Shown: positions 25,160 through 35,419, counted from the stretch's first letter. The stretch is 64,000 nucleotides of DNA from JAMLHH01 sp964653095 (GCA_964653095.1 CAZZEH010000007.1:44769-108768); one strand, 5' to 3'. Numbers and translations are program-made. The notes: a model not told the origin generated them from the letters alone.

Positions 25160-27499
25160 TTATACCGGGTTACTCAGAATTTGCAGCTTGGCATATTTGA
25201 GCATTATTTTTTTTACTCCATATTGCTCAAACAATATTGTAGCGATGACATTTTCTCCCTTTCCTTCAAGGCTTTGCACTCTTCCTTTTTGAAACTTCTC
25301 ATGTAACACAATGTCATTAGCTTTGAGTAATCTTAAATCTGACGGAATAAATAGCTGTGAGCTCTTATTATCGGCAGACAATAAAGCTTTATCTGTATAG
25401 CTCTGTGCAGCTTTTTTAGAGCTATTCTCTTCTGATTTTCGCTTCATATACCAAGGCATATCTCTCGCAGATTGCGGATTGGAGTTCTGCATACTGAGGG
25501 GTCTTTGTGAAAATACCGGTTTCTTGGGATTTCGTCTTTCCGCATCCGTATTTTCCAGTCCAATCTCTTCGATAAACCTGCTTACATCATTATATTGAAT
25601 ACTGCCAAACCGCACTCTGGTGTTGGCATAGGTCAATGTCAGTCTTTCCATAGCCCGGGTAATTGCCACATAAAAGAGTCGCCTTTCCTCTTCCAAATCG
25701 TCGCGCGTATTTAACGACAGCATAGATGGAAAAAGATTTTCTTCCAGTCCGACCACAAACACTGACGGAAATTCCAACCCCTTAGAAGCATGGATGGTCA
25801 TGAGCTTTACTTTATCAGGATTTTGATCGTCTTTATCCTGGTCCGTCAGTAGTGATATTTGTTGGAGATATGCTGCCAAGTCACTTTCAGGAACCAATTC
25901 ATCCTCTTCCAATTCTGGCTGATCCTCCAAGGTGTATGATTTAATACCGCTCAGCAATTCCTGTACGTTCTCATACCGGTTAATCCCATCCGCTGTTTTA
26001 TCTAAAAATAATTTATCCAGGAATCCGGTTTGTCTTCCCACGAGTTCTGCAACTTCATAAGCATTTTTGGTTTTCAGCTGTATCTGAAAGCTTTGTATCA
26101 TCATCCCAAAATTATAAAGCAGGCCGTATGCATTTTTTGTGATTTGGGGAATTCTCTCAGGGTGTAATATCATTTCCCATAAAGAAACATTTTGCTCGGA
26201 AGTGCCCACAATTATTCTATTTATAGTGGTCTGTCCTATTCCTTTTGTTTGTGCCAGTACTCTTTTTAGAGCCTCTTCATCATTCGAGTTTACCAACAGT
26301 CGGAGATAAGCCACAAAATCTTTAATCTCCCTTCTCTGGTAAAACGATATCCCTCCGTATATTCTATATGGGATGCTGAGTCTCAACAAAGCCTCTTCCA
26401 AAGCTCTGGACTGGGAATTGGTGCGATACAGAATTGCAAAATCTTTATTGGACAGTCGGTATCTCATTTTTTGTTCAAAAATGGATTCTGAAACCATTTT
26501 AGCTTCTTCTTTTTCACTGACCGCCTGAAAAACTTTAATTTTTTCTCCTTCTGTCTTTTCCGTCCAGATTAGTTTTTTAATCTGATTTCTATTTTTTCCG
26601 ATGACTTCATTTGCTGCATGCACAATAAAAGGTGTCGAACGGTAATTTTGCTCCAGTTTGAATACTTTTAAATCGGGATAATCTTTTTCAAAATTCAGGA
26701 TATTCGCAATAGATGCCCCCCGAAAGGCGTATATACTTTGCGCATCATCTCCGACCACGCAGATGTTTTCGTGTATGTCCGCAAGCTTTTTGATAATCGC
26801 ATACTGGGCATAATTGGTGTCCTGAAACTCATCAATTAGCAAGTGTGAAAATCTGTTTTGATACTTATATAATACATCCGGAAAATTTTCTAAGAGGATA
26901 TAAGTTTTCATCAGCAAATCGTCAAAGTCCATTGCTCCGGCTTTAAACAGTCTGTTTTGATATGTTTCAAACAACTTACCAATCAGTGGTTTTCCCATGA
27001 GCGCATCTTCCTCCATCAACTCGGGGTTGGCAAGATAATCTTCCGGCCCTATCAAACTGTTTTTTGCCGAAGATATTCTAAAGTAAATGTTGCTTGGTTT
27101 ATATGTTTTGGAATTCAGTCCTTCTAATTTGATGATGTCTTTCAGCAAATTTTTAGCATCATCCGTATCGTATATAGTGAAGTTTCTCGGAAATCCGAGT
27201 TTGTGTGCTTCCAATCTCAGAATTCGTGCAAAAACGGAATGGAAAGTTCCCATAAAAATATTCCTTGCCTCATTCCCGACAATTTTTTCAATTCGTTCAC
27301 GCATTTCGGCAGCCGCTTTATTGGTAAAAGTCAATGCCAAAATACTGAAAGGGTCTATTCCATTTTGTATGAGATATGCTATCCTGTATGTCAAAACCCT
27401 TGTCTTGCCTGAACCCGGCCCTGCCACTATCATTACAGGTCCCTCTATAGTCGAAACAGCCTGCCCCTGAACCTCATTCAACTCCTTCAAAATATCCAT
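25160..27499 (-). CDS. uvrD: UvrD/PcrA-type superfamily 1 DNA helicase
   Basis: This 3'-5' helicase unwinds DNA in excision repair and replication restart. Motifs in order: Q-motif LNEVQGQAV near 7, Walker A AGPGSGKTRVLTYRI near 26, GTFHSVFARILR near 88, motif II DEFQDTN near 220, motif III GDDAQSIYAFRGA near 247, EQNYRST near 281, motif V HASKGLEFPSVFV near 565 and motif VI RRLFYVAITRAMERL near 602. The last ~120 residues form a variable tail ending in a Tudor-like segment (HEKFQKGRVQSLEGKGENVIATILF) that in PcrA contacts RNA polymerase. I placed the start at ATG 27499 (MDILKELNEVQ); an ATG at 27514 would add five residues. Confidence 0.93.
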   Translation of the reverse strand: MDILKELNEVQGQAVSTIEGPVMIVAGPGSGKTRVLTYRIAYLIQNGIDPFSILALTFTNKAAAEMRERIEKIVGNEARNIFMGTFHSVFARILRLEAHKLGFPRNFTIYDTDDAKNLLKDIIKLEGLNSKTYKPSNIYFRISSAKNSLIGPEDYLANPELMEEDALMGKPLIGKLFETYQNRLFKAGAMDFDDLLMKTYILLENFPDVLYKYQNRFSHLLIDEFQDTNYAQYAIIKKLADIHENICVVGDDAQSIYAFRGASIANILNFEKDYPDLKVFKLEQNYRSTPFIVHAANEVIGKNRNQIKKLIWTEKTEGEKIKVFQAVSEKEEAKMVSESIFEQKMRYRLSNKDFAILYRTNSQSRALEEALLRLSIPYRIYGGISFYQRREIKDFVAYLRLLVNSNDEEALKRVLAQTKGIGQTTINRIIVGTSEQNVSLWEMILHPERIPQITKNAYGLLYNFGMMIQSFQIQLKTKNAYEVAELVGRQTGFLDKLFLDKTADGINRYENVQELLSGIKSYTLEDQPELEEDELVPESDLAAYLQQISLLTDQDKDDQNPDKVKLMTIHASKGLEFPSVFVVGLEENLFPSMLSLNTRDDLEEERRLFYVAITRAMERLTLTYANTRVRFGSIQYNDVSRFIEEIGLENTDAERRNPKKPVFSQRPLSMQNSNPQSARDMPWYMKRKSEENSSKKAAQSYTDKALLSADNKSSQLFIPSDLRLLKANDIVLHEKFQKGRVQSLEGKGENVIATILFEQYGVKKIMLKYAKLQILSNPV

Positions 27500-27559
27500 T
27501 AGGCTAAGATACATAGAAAATTATCTGCTTACAATCTACTTTTTACGGATATTTGCAGT

Positions 27560-28207
27560 ATGTTTCATGAAGTCGTACAAGCTTTAGAGCAACAACTCGC
27601 CAAACCTCTTCCGGGCAAAGAGGCACAGGAAAAGATGCGCCCGTACTTACCCTTACTGCCTAATCTCGATCTCCCAAAATTACTCAAACCCAAAGAAAGT
27701 GCAGTGATGGCTCTGCTGTATCCCAAACTTGATGTTCCTCATCTTCTGCTGATAGAACGCAATAAGTATAATGGTCCGCACAGCGGACAGATTAGTCTGC
27801 CGGGCGGAAAACTGAACCAAGGAGAATCATACTCGGATGCCGCAGTCAGAGAAACTAAAGAAGAAGTCGATGTGGACAAAAACTTTTATCATGTAATTGG
27901 CGAGCTGAGTAAACTTTATGTACCTGCAAGCAATTTTAATATTCAGCCGTTTGTGGGAATTGCTGATAAAGCTCCCATTATACATCCCAACGAAAGAGAG
28001 GTAGCTACTATTTTAGAGACACCGCTATCTCAACTTTTTGAGGCTGCAAGAAGGAAAGAGAAAATTGTAAGAAGTTCTGTGGGTATTGAGTTAATGGCAC
28101 CTTACTTTGACGTACACGATCGAGTTTTGTGGGGTGCTACCGCCATGATTTTAAGTGAACTGATAGAAATTATTCAAGAGGCTCCGCAAAATTTTATTAA
28201 ATATTAA
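27560..28207 (+). CDS. Nudix hydrolase, CoA pyrophosphatase type
   Basis: The Nudix box GGKLNQGESYSDAAVRETKEEV near 82-103 fits GX5EX7REUXEEXGU. Just before it, LLIERNKYNGPHSGQISLPGG matches the CoAse-specific signature (LLxxR..., HxGQxxxPGG), so hydrolysis of coenzyme A or acyl-CoA to 3'-phosphoadenosine derivatives and 4'-phosphopantetheine is likely. The 215-residue length is normal. It diverges from the uvrD-type helicase gene (60-base gap). Confidence 0.9.
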   Translation: MFHEVVQALEQQLAKPLPGKEAQEKMRPYLPLLPNLDLPKLLKPKESAVMALLYPKLDVPHLLLIERNKYNGPHSGQISLPGGKLNQGESYSDAAVRETKEEVDVDKNFYHVIGELSKLYVPASNFNIQPFVGIADKAPIIHPNEREVATILETPLSQLFEAARRKEKIVRSSVGIELMAPYFDVHDRVLWGATAMILSELIEIIQEAPQNFIKY

Positions 28208-28315
28208 AAACAACTTTCGAACACATAAATTTGCATTTGAAACAAGATGGATTTAGGCCTCAAATCTTAATTTTTCATATTAACCGACAATGCAGTAATT
28301 TCACATCTACTGAAC

Positions 28316-29500
28316 ATGAGAAAAGGAGAATTGACAGATTTTACTGAAAACAGATTATGTACACGCTGCTGTCAGGATACCACTGTCCCTATGATTCATT
28401 TTGATCAAGACGGCGTATGCAACTATTGCCGCTTTCACGATATGATGGAGAAAATATTTCCTAATGACGACCGAGGCAATCAAATTTTGAAGACTCTGTT
28501 TGAGAAAGTAAAAAAGAAAGGTTCAGGCAAAAAATACGATTGTATTGCCGGAGTAAGCGGTGGCAGAGACAGCATTTACCTGTTATATTTTTTAGTTAAA
28601 ATATGGGGTCTGAGGCCATTGGCGGTGCATTTTGACGACGGATTTGACAATCCGACCGCTATGGAAAATATTGATAAGGCCTGCAAAAAACTAAATCTGG
28701 AATTTCGTTCTGTTAAATACGACGAAGAAGAATCCCGTCAACTAAAAATTGCTTTTCTAAAAGCATCCACTCCTGATTTAAATATGGGCACCGACATCGG
28801 TATAGCTTCTTCCCTGTACGGAGAAGCCTGTAAAGAAGGTGTCAAATATATTTTTATCGGACAATCTTTCAGAACCGAAGGTATCAAACCGCTTTACTGG
28901 TCTTTTTTTGACGGGACTTATTTGAAAGATGTGTATAACAAATTTGGCGGGCAACCTCTTAAAAAGTGGAGTCCTGAAAATCCCGGCTTTAACTTTGGAG
29001 TCAAAGAGCTTTTCTATTATACTTTCATAAAAGGCATTCGGTCTTACACCCCTTTTTATTACTGGAATTATGACAGGCCCAAAGCTCAAAAATTAATTGA
29101 GGAAGAGCTGGATTGGGTATATCCCGGAGCGCACTATTTTGATGACTTATACCACAGCATTATCAAATATGTGCATAGAATTAAATTCAACATCGACATG
29201 AATATGAACAGTGATGCCGCTTTGGTCAGATCTGGGTTTATGTTGAGAGAAGATGCCGTGTCAAGAGCCCACAGTATTTCGTCGATTGAAAAACAAGAGG
29301 TCATAAATCAATGCATCACGCAGTTAGGTATTACCCAGGCTGAATTTGATCATTATCTGAATTTACCTCCAAAAACTTTTAGAGATTATAAAACTATGTA
29401 TGATTGGATCAGGCCTTTTAAGTGGCTGATTAAGGCGGCCTCTCATCTCCATCTTATTCCTAAGGTGACTTATTATAAATATTTTGTTCTGAATAAGTAA
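28316..29500 (+). CDS. N-acetyl sugar amidotransferase-like protein (WbuX/WbpG family)
   Basis: This 394-residue cytoplasmic protein has an N-terminal cysteine motif (TRCCQDTTVP near 16-25 and GVCNYC near 33-38) likely to bind zinc, then a PP-loop ATP pyrophosphatase fold with GVSGGRDSIYLLYF near 80-93. The family amidates an acetamido sugar using ammonia channelled from a HisH/HisF-like pair, as in Pseudomonas WbpG and Legionella/Campylobacter PseA-type enzymes. No HisH/HisF homologue lies nearby, so ammonia may come from a distant partner or the substrate may differ. It stands alone between a Nudix gene and recG. The cysteine motif rules out a simple NAD synthetase or tRNA thiolase call. 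Confidence 0.8.
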   Translation: MRKGELTDFTENRLCTRCCQDTTVPMIHFDQDGVCNYCRFHDMMEKIFPNDDRGNQILKTLFEKVKKKGSGKKYDCIAGVSGGRDSIYLLYFLVKIWGLRPLAVHFDDGFDNPTAMENIDKACKKLNLEFRSVKYDEEESRQLKIAFLKASTPDLNMGTDIGIASSLYGEACKEGVKYIFIGQSFRTEGIKPLYWSFFDGTYLKDVYNKFGGQPLKKWSPENPGFNFGVKELFYYTFIKGIRSYTPFYYWNYDRPKAQKLIEEELDWVYPGAHYFDDLYHSIIKYVHRIKFNIDMNMNSDAALVRSGFMLREDAVSRAHSISSIEKQEVINQCITQLGITQAEFDHYLNLPPKTFRDYKTMYDWIRPFKWLIKAASHLHLIPKVTYYKYFVLNK

Positions 29501-29537
29501 TTCGTCAGATTCTTGATTACGCCAAAATAGATTCGCA

Positions 29538-31640
29538 CTACAACACCTGACTCCAGTCTTTGCGGATAGTTTCATGATGGAGAAAATAATCTTTCAGTCC
29601 TCTATGTCTGTCCTGAATTAAATCGGGGTCTTCTTCTAAAAGTCTGACTGCGGCTTTACGTGCTTCTTCGAGAATTAATTTATCCGTAGCAAGATTGGAA
29701 ATTTTCAGACGAATATCCCCGCTCTGTTGAGTTCCCTCAATATCACCGGGACCTCTAAGGTCTAAGTCCACCTCTGAAATTTTAAATCCGTCGTTTGTAC
29801 TGCACATAGTCTGAATTCTCTTTTTTCCGTCAGCTGAAAGTTTTTTCCCGGTCATTAATATACAATAAGATTGTTCACCTCCACGCCCTACTCTGCCTCT
29901 TAACTGATGAAGCTGGGAGAGTCCGAACCGCTCAGAGTTTTCTATAATCATGACAGTCGCATTGGGTACATTCACTCCCACTTCTATCACAGTGGTCGCC
30001 ACCAAAATTTGTGTTTCTTTTTTGACAAATCGCTGCATTTCGATATCCTTGATATCCGGCTTCATTTTGCCGTGGATTACACTGATTTGGTACTGCGGCC
30101 GCGGAAATCTTTGCAGCAGACTTTCATAGCCTTCCATCAGAGATGCCAGGTCTGATTTTTCAGATTCCTCAATCAACGGATATACCACATACACCTGTCT
30201 GCCCTTGGCAATTTCCCGCTCCATAAATCCGTAAACTGCCAATCTGCCTGCATCCGTTTTATGCACAGTGGTCACAGGCTTTCTGCCCGGAGGCAATTCA
30301 TCAATAACCGAATAATCCAAATCTCCATAAAAAACCATGGCGAGTGATCTTGGTATCGGAGTAGCTGTCATCACAAGAATGTGCGGAGGAATTTTAGACT
30401 TATGTCTTAATTGCGCTCTTTGTTGTACCCCAAAGCGATGCTGTTCATCTATAACTACAAGACCCAAATTACTAAAAGCCACCGTAGGTTCTATCAGGGC
30501 ATGAGTGCCGATTAGAATCTGAATCCTGCCTTCTTTCAGATTTGTTAAAAGCTCTTTTCTCTTTTTACCTTTTATCGATCCGGTCAAAATCTCTACCGTA
30601 ATTCCCAATGGTTCTATCAGTTCTTTTATTCCTTCAAAATGCTGTACCGCCAATATTTCGGTAGGAGCCATTAATGCAGCCTGAAAATTGTTACCCACAG
30701 CTATGAGCATACTCAACAGGGCAACCATTGTTTTCCCGCTTCCTACATCCCCCTGAAGCAGCCTGTTCATCTGCGCCCCGGACAAAGTATCTTTTCTGAT
30801 TTCTTTCAAAACTCTTTTTTGAGCATTGGTCAGCTCAAAGGGAAGATATTCCGCATAAAATTTATCGAATATATCTCCAAGTTTTGGAAATAAAATACCT
30901 TCTTCTTTTGTTCGGAGTAACCGAAGCCGGACTAATTGTAACTGGAGAATAAAAAGCTCTTCAAACTTCATCCGTCGAATGGCATTCTGCTGTCCCTGCA
31001 TATCCATCGGTAAGTGAATATTGACCGAGGCAGTATATTTATCATCCAGTCTGTATAACTCTAACAGGTAGTCAGGAAGCATCTCAGATATATCCTCCCT
31101 TTTGAGCGTTTTTAAAAGCTGCTGAACCAATTTTTGAACGGCATTGGAATCCAGTCCTTTCCGCTTCATTTTTTCGGATGTGTTATACAGAGCTTTAAAT
31201 GCCTGCTGTCCTCCCGACTGATATGATGCAAGACTTTCTATTTCAGGATGTGTGAAATTGAATTTACGGTTAAAAACTCCCGGCCTGTCAAACAGCACAT
31301 ACGTTTCACCCAGCCTGATAAAACTTTTGACCCACTTAAGTGAGTTAAACCATATCACTTCGATTACTCCCGTGTCATCACTGAAATAACCGACTAACCT
31401 TCTACCTCTTTTCTGACCTATTTCCTCTAACCTTAAGAACCGCCCCGCTACCAAGATATACGTATTGGCATCTGAAATATCCTGAATTTTTGTGAACTTA
31501 GTGCGGTCAATATATCTGTACGGATAATAGTCCAGTAAATCTTCAAAAGTATAAATTCCTGCTTCTGCCTTGAGTGCAGCAGCTCTTTCAGGCCCTACTC
31601 CCTTTAAATATTCAATAGGTGTATCTACGACACGGGACAT
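29538..31640 (-). CDS. recG: ATP-dependent DNA helicase RecG
   Basis: RecG reverses stalled replication forks and processes recombination intermediates. The N-terminal wedge/OB domain spans about 1-250 (YLKGVGPERAAALKAEAGI at the start, DANTYILVAGRFLRLEE near 53). Helicase motifs: Walker A GDVGSGKT near 297, motif II DEQHRFGVQQR near 397, MTATPIPRSL near 424, motif V TTVIEVGVNVPNATVM near 554, and motif VI QLRGRVGRG near 581. The length of 700 residues is typical. Its upstream neighbour is a large TPR gene on the same strand, 140 bases away, so it is probably transcribed independently. Confidence 0.96.
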   Translation of the reverse strand: MSRVVDTPIEYLKGVGPERAAALKAEAGIYTFEDLLDYYPYRYIDRTKFTKIQDISDANTYILVAGRFLRLEEIGQKRGRRLVGYFSDDTGVIEVIWFNSLKWVKSFIRLGETYVLFDRPGVFNRKFNFTHPEIESLASYQSGGQQAFKALYNTSEKMKRKGLDSNAVQKLVQQLLKTLKREDISEMLPDYLLELYRLDDKYTASVNIHLPMDMQGQQNAIRRMKFEELFILQLQLVRLRLLRTKEEGILFPKLGDIFDKFYAEYLPFELTNAQKRVLKEIRKDTLSGAQMNRLLQGDVGSGKTMVALLSMLIAVGNNFQAALMAPTEILAVQHFEGIKELIEPLGITVEILTGSIKGKKRKELLTNLKEGRIQILIGTHALIEPTVAFSNLGLVVIDEQHRFGVQQRAQLRHKSKIPPHILVMTATPIPRSLAMVFYGDLDYSVIDELPPGRKPVTTVHKTDAGRLAVYGFMEREIAKGRQVYVVYPLIEESEKSDLASLMEGYESLLQRFPRPQYQISVIHGKMKPDIKDIEMQRFVKKETQILVATTVIEVGVNVPNATVMIIENSERFGLSQLHQLRGRVGRGGEQSYCILMTGKKLSADGKKRIQTMCSTNDGFKISEVDLDLRGPGDIEGTQQSGDIRLKISNLATDKLILEEARKAAVRLLEEDPDLIQDRHRGLKDYFLHHETIRKDWSQVL

Positions 31641-31780
31641 TATACAGAAGTTATTTGGAAAAAATTAAATTAGAATTTTATTTCAAGATATTCTAATAGA
31701 AAAGCATTTATCCTGCTTCTCAGCACGCTCATCTTCAAATAATGATCGTAAAATGAATAACATAAGAAGGCAGGAAATAT

Positions 31781-34153
31781 TTATTTGTTTTTCACTTCGG
31801 GACAATATTTCTTTAACGCATTTCGGGCTTTTATATGACCTTTCTCCAAAGCAAGTGATAAATTCTCACAGGCTTCTTCCCGGCTGTCCAATTCCGCTCC
31901 CGATACACCTAAGTTATAATACACATCTTTTGTTTTATCTCCGAGCTGTAATGCTTTTTTGGCATCGCGGTATGCCTGTCTGAAATCTTCTTTGTCCAGA
32001 TAGATAGATGACCGATTGATATAGTCCCGGGCATAGGAAGGGTCTAATTTTATCGCCTGATTGATATCCAACAAAGCCTCATCATACTCTCTGAAATTAA
32101 ATTTTATAAACCCTCTGTTTGAAAAAGCGGTGGCATACGTGCTGTCCAACTCTATTGCTTTGTCTAAATCTTCCAGCGCACCTTTCAAATCTCCGGCAGA
32201 AGCTTTAAGACTGCCCCTGTTGGCCCAGCCCAACATATAATTCGGATATCTTTTAATCAGTTCTTCACTATCTTTCATGGCACTTTTAATCTCCCCTTTC
32301 ATCGTTTTAATGTTGATACGATTAGCCAATGCGAGGCGATTGTTTGGATTTAATTCAATAGCCTTATCATAGTCTTCCAAGGCTTCTTTGTATTTTTTTT
32401 GGTCGTAGTAGAGATTGCCTCTGAGAGAATAAGCTTTTGCATAATCCGGATTTAAGCTAAGAGCAAGGTTACAGTCATCAATTCCTTCCTCCGGTCTATT
32501 TAAGTCTCTCAGTGTCTGAGCTCTGCCTGTATATAAAGCAGCGTCTTTTCTGTCTGCATAAATGGCTTTGTTCCAATCTTTATGTGCAGACATAAAATCT
32601 CTCATACCATCCGACACTTTTGCCCTTGTCTCCCATACTATCGGCTCTTTGGGATTAACCCGGACTGCTTTATCTGCTATTTTGTATGCTTTCTTTAGAT
32701 CTCCCGTTTCCAGTTCACACAAAGCCAAACCGCATAAAGCCCAAATAGAAAGTGAATCTTTTTTCAGGGCTGTTTCAAAGCTGTTTCTTGCTTCTGAAAC
32801 CTTTTTTAGTCCTAAATACGCTACTCCTTCGGCAATAAATCCTTCGGCAGAAGCCGGATGAAGGGCTTGTGGAGCTTTGGCATCAGTCAGGGCCTCATTA
32901 AAATGATTGGTTTTGGATCTTAGAATAGACCGGAATGCTAAAACTTCGGCATGTTGCGGTAAAATAATTGCGGCTTTTTGTATGTCTCTGTATGCGCTTA
33001 GGTAGTCATGTGCACGGTATTGCTTTATCGCCGAAGCCCATAAGGCATACCCATTCCCCACATCAAGATTTAGAGCTTTCGCGGCATCCGAATTTAGTTC
33101 CTGAATCTGATATTGCGTGTTTTCAATTAACGCTCTGACTGCATAAGCTTCACTTAAGTTTTCATCAAGCCGGATAGCCCGATTTACAGAAGCAGAGGCC
33201 TCAAGCCTATCGCCGGAGATTAAGAGAGTAATTGCTTTCCATACATGAGACTCGGCATACTCAGAGTCCAGTTCGATGGCTTTGTTCAAACTTTTAAGTG
33301 CCTGTTTCAATTCATAAGTTCTGTATTGAGCATATCCCAAAAACATATAGGCTAAAGCTGTCTCCGGCTGAAGTGAAATAGATTTTTCAGCATTTAATTT
33401 CGCCTGAATAAAATCATTATCTGCATTGGCAATACCTGCAAGATATGCATAAGCCAATGAGGAAGACGGAGACAGTTTGATATTTTGTTCGAAGTCTTTT
33501 TTGGCATCTTTAAATTGTTTTAGTCTGAATTGTGCAATTCCTCTATGCATAAATGCCAACGGCTGAGACCGATCCAAATCAATACTCCTCGACAAATCCC
33601 GTACAGCCTCCCTAAATTCACTAAGCTGATTTTTTGCAACTCCCCGAAACAAATAGGCCTGAGCATCTTTCGAGTTGATTGAAATAACTTTGGTGTAATC
33701 CTGTATAGCAAGATTATAGTCTTTTAGTATCAGATAAGTTCCTGCACGATTCCTCAGGGCTTTGGCATTTCTCCCGTTAAAACTCAGGGCTTTATTAAAA
33801 TCATCTAATGCCGAAGTATAATTTCCTAAGTCGTAAAATACACTCCCTCTGTTGATATACGCATTTTCAAATGATTTATTTAAAAGAATAGCCTGATTAA
33901 AATCTGACAAGGCTGCCTGTAAGTTTCTCAGTTCGTAGTGGGATGTACCCCGGTTATTATATGCTTCCGCAAATACTGAATCGGCCTCAATTGCTTTTGT
34001 AAACAATGTGATCGATTCTTCGAGATGACCGGCATCTTTTTTCTTAATTCCCTCATTATAAAGATTCCGGGCAGTCTGTCCGTAAACAGAAGTACACAGA
34101 AAAGCAATTAATAACGCGGCAGAGATAAAACGCATTTTCCTTAATAAAATCAT
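31781..34153 (-). CDS. Large exported TPR-repeat protein
   Basis: The 790-residue protein has a signal peptide (about 7-26, ending VYGQ) and then roughly twenty consecutive 34-residue tetratricopeptide repeats to the C-terminus. Repeat ends of the form AIELDSxYAxAxxNRG or AIxLNPxNxxA recur, and many units have an NRG/YxxLG core. Such arrays are scaffolds that in this phylum often act in the envelope. An ATG at 34135 would also give a complete signal peptide. It diverges from the next TPR gene (107-base gap). No catalytic motif is visible, and the low-complexity repeats make a closer identity unsafe. Confidence 0.82.
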   Translation of the reverse strand: MILLRKMRFISAALLIAFLCTSVYGQTARNLYNEGIKKKDAGHLEESITLFTKAIEADSVFAEAYNNRGTSHYELRNLQAALSDFNQAILLNKSFENAYINRGSVFYDLGNYTSALDDFNKALSFNGRNAKALRNRAGTYLILKDYNLAIQDYTKVISINSKDAQAYLFRGVAKNQLSEFREAVRDLSRSIDLDRSQPLAFMHRGIAQFRLKQFKDAKKDFEQNIKLSPSSSLAYAYLAGIANADNDFIQAKLNAEKSISLQPETALAYMFLGYAQYRTYELKQALKSLNKAIELDSEYAESHVWKAITLLISGDRLEASASVNRAIRLDENLSEAYAVRALIENTQYQIQELNSDAAKALNLDVGNGYALWASAIKQYRAHDYLSAYRDIQKAAIILPQHAEVLAFRSILRSKTNHFNEALTDAKAPQALHPASAEGFIAEGVAYLGLKKVSEARNSFETALKKDSLSIWALCGLALCELETGDLKKAYKIADKAVRVNPKEPIVWETRAKVSDGMRDFMSAHKDWNKAIYADRKDAALYTGRAQTLRDLNRPEEGIDDCNLALSLNPDYAKAYSLRGNLYYDQKKYKEALEDYDKAIELNPNNRLALANRINIKTMKGEIKSAMKDSEELIKRYPNYMLGWANRGSLKASAGDLKGALEDLDKAIELDSTYATAFSNRGFIKFNFREYDEALLDINQAIKLDPSYARDYINRSSIYLDKEDFRQAYRDAKKALQLGDKTKDVYYNLGVSGAELDSREEACENLSLALEKGHIKARNALKKYCPEVKNK

Positions 34154-34249
34154 ATCTGTCTAATTAACTATTTTAAAAAACAACAAAAATGCCAATTTGA
34201 AGCACTCATAAAATTAGCGATTTCTTAAGGTTTTTGTTCATTTTAAGCA

Positions 34250-34286
34250 TTTGAAAAGGAATGATAGCAAGAACTTCTTATTTTTG
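34250..34286 (+). promoter_or_regulatory. Promoter of the small TPR membrane protein gene
   Basis: TATTTTTG at 34279-34286 is a good -7 box; TTTG at 34250-34253 is 25 bases away, longer than usual. The box lies inside the longest reading frame, so the start at 34303 is favoured. Confidence 0.55.
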
Positions 34287-34302
34287 TACAATAACTCATG
34301 AA

Positions 34303-34962
34303 ATGAATCTGAAGAAAATTTATATTAAAAACAGACTATTCCTTTCTTTTGCAATAGTTCTTGCAGGATTAATTATACATTTTAGTATTTATAAAGGCTA
34401 TCAGTGGTCCTGGATGTTTTATCTGTTTGGTGTCGTTTTATTGTTGTGGGACCTGCTTATCGGACCTATGCGATATATACAGCAATTGGTCGAAGGTGGA
34501 GATATTGATACCGCAAAAGAAGTGATTGCAACAGTCAGATTTCCTAAATTGTTAATTAAGCCGGTACGTTCAGGATACTATCTGCTTCTTTCCAATCTGG
34601 ATATGATGAGTGAAAATTATGAGCAGGCAGAAAAAAATATCCGAAAAAGTCTCAGTACCAAGAGTGATATGATGAAAGGATATAACGGAGTATCCTATTT
34701 GCAGCTCGGTGCTATTTCTTTAAAAAAGGGAAATCTGAAAGAGGCATATTCCCAACTGAAAGAAGCTGTCAAATTAGGTCTGCCGGACAAAGAAAACGAA
34801 GCGACGGCCTATGTGCAGTTATCTTCAATCTGTGTGCAAAGGCAGGATTACAGAGCTGCGAAAATGTATTTCAGAAAGGCTAAAAAACTCAATCCAAAAA
34901 CTCCTGAAATTGTCAGTTCCATCAAAGAAATGGAAAAGTATATGTCCAGAATTCCGGGGTAA
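34303..34962 (+). CDS. Inner-membrane TPR protein
   Basis: From the ATG at 34303 the protein has 219 residues. Two hydrophobic segments at about 10-26 and 32-50 anchor it in the inner membrane, and the remaining part has TPR repeats (LLLSNLDMMSENYEQAEKNIRKSL near 89, YLQLGAISLKKGNLKEAYSQL near 126, YVQLSSICVQRQDYRAAKMYF near 165). An earlier ATG at 34261 is less likely because the promoter -7 box (34279-34286) overlaps it. It diverges from the large TPR gene. Function unknown. Confidence 0.75.
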   Translation: MNLKKIYIKNRLFLSFAIVLAGLIIHFSIYKGYQWSWMFYLFGVVLLLWDLLIGPMRYIQQLVEGGDIDTAKEVIATVRFPKLLIKPVRSGYYLLLSNLDMMSENYEQAEKNIRKSLSTKSDMMKGYNGVSYLQLGAISLKKGNLKEAYSQLKEAVKLGLPDKENEATAYVQLSSICVQRQDYRAAKMYFRKAKKLNPKTPEIVSSIKEMEKYMSRIPG

Positions 34963-35005
34963 ATCTTTTACGAAGAAAACTTCTTAAAGTATTCTAACCT
35001 TTCTG

Positions 35006-35407
35006 CTACCACAGATAAACAGACCATCTGTGTTCAAATTCTATCCAAAAAATCCAGGCTAAACCTGCTCCGGTAAGATTGGCGAGTACGTCATACCAAT
35101 CCACGGAAGAACGTCCGACATATTGCTGCAAATATTCAATAAAAACACCCAAAATCAATACAGCTGCAATTGATGATACAAATATTTTCGCTCTGTTTTG
35201 TGTAAGCTCTCCAATACCTTTAGCCCTCCAGACTAATAATGTCCAGGTGCCAAAATGCATCATCATGTGTACCCATTTGTCAAAAAATATTTTCTCCAAA
35301 AAATCATTTGTTTTAAAAGAACTGGCAGGAAGCAGACAAAGGTAGAGTACAAGAGATATGTATGCGGTCAATACAAGCCATCGAAGGGCGGAAGATTGAA
35401 AAAACAT
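35006..35407 (-). CDS. VanZ-family membrane protein
   Basis: This 133-residue protein has four hydrophobic segments (near 10-27, 50-64, 78-95 and 100-125), with a DKWVHMMMHFGTW motif in the second and EYLQQYVGRSSVDWYDVLANLTGAG near 94-118, the latter the VanZ-like signature. VanZ proteins are small inner-membrane proteins; VanZ of enterococci gives teicoplanin resistance, but most homologues have no known role. The gcvH-vanZ order is, from my knowledge, frequent in Bacteroidota. A strong terminator lies 12 bases upstream of its start, so it may be expressed by read-through or a separate promoter. Confidence 0.85.
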   Translation of the reverse strand: MFFQSSALRWLVLTAYISLVLYLCLLPASSFKTNDFLEKIFFDKWVHMMMHFGTWTLLVWRAKGIGELTQNRAKIFVSSIAAVLILGVFIEYLQQYVGRSSVDWYDVLANLTGAGLAWIFWIEFEHRWSVYLW

Positions 35408-35419
35408 CGCTGTTAAAAA

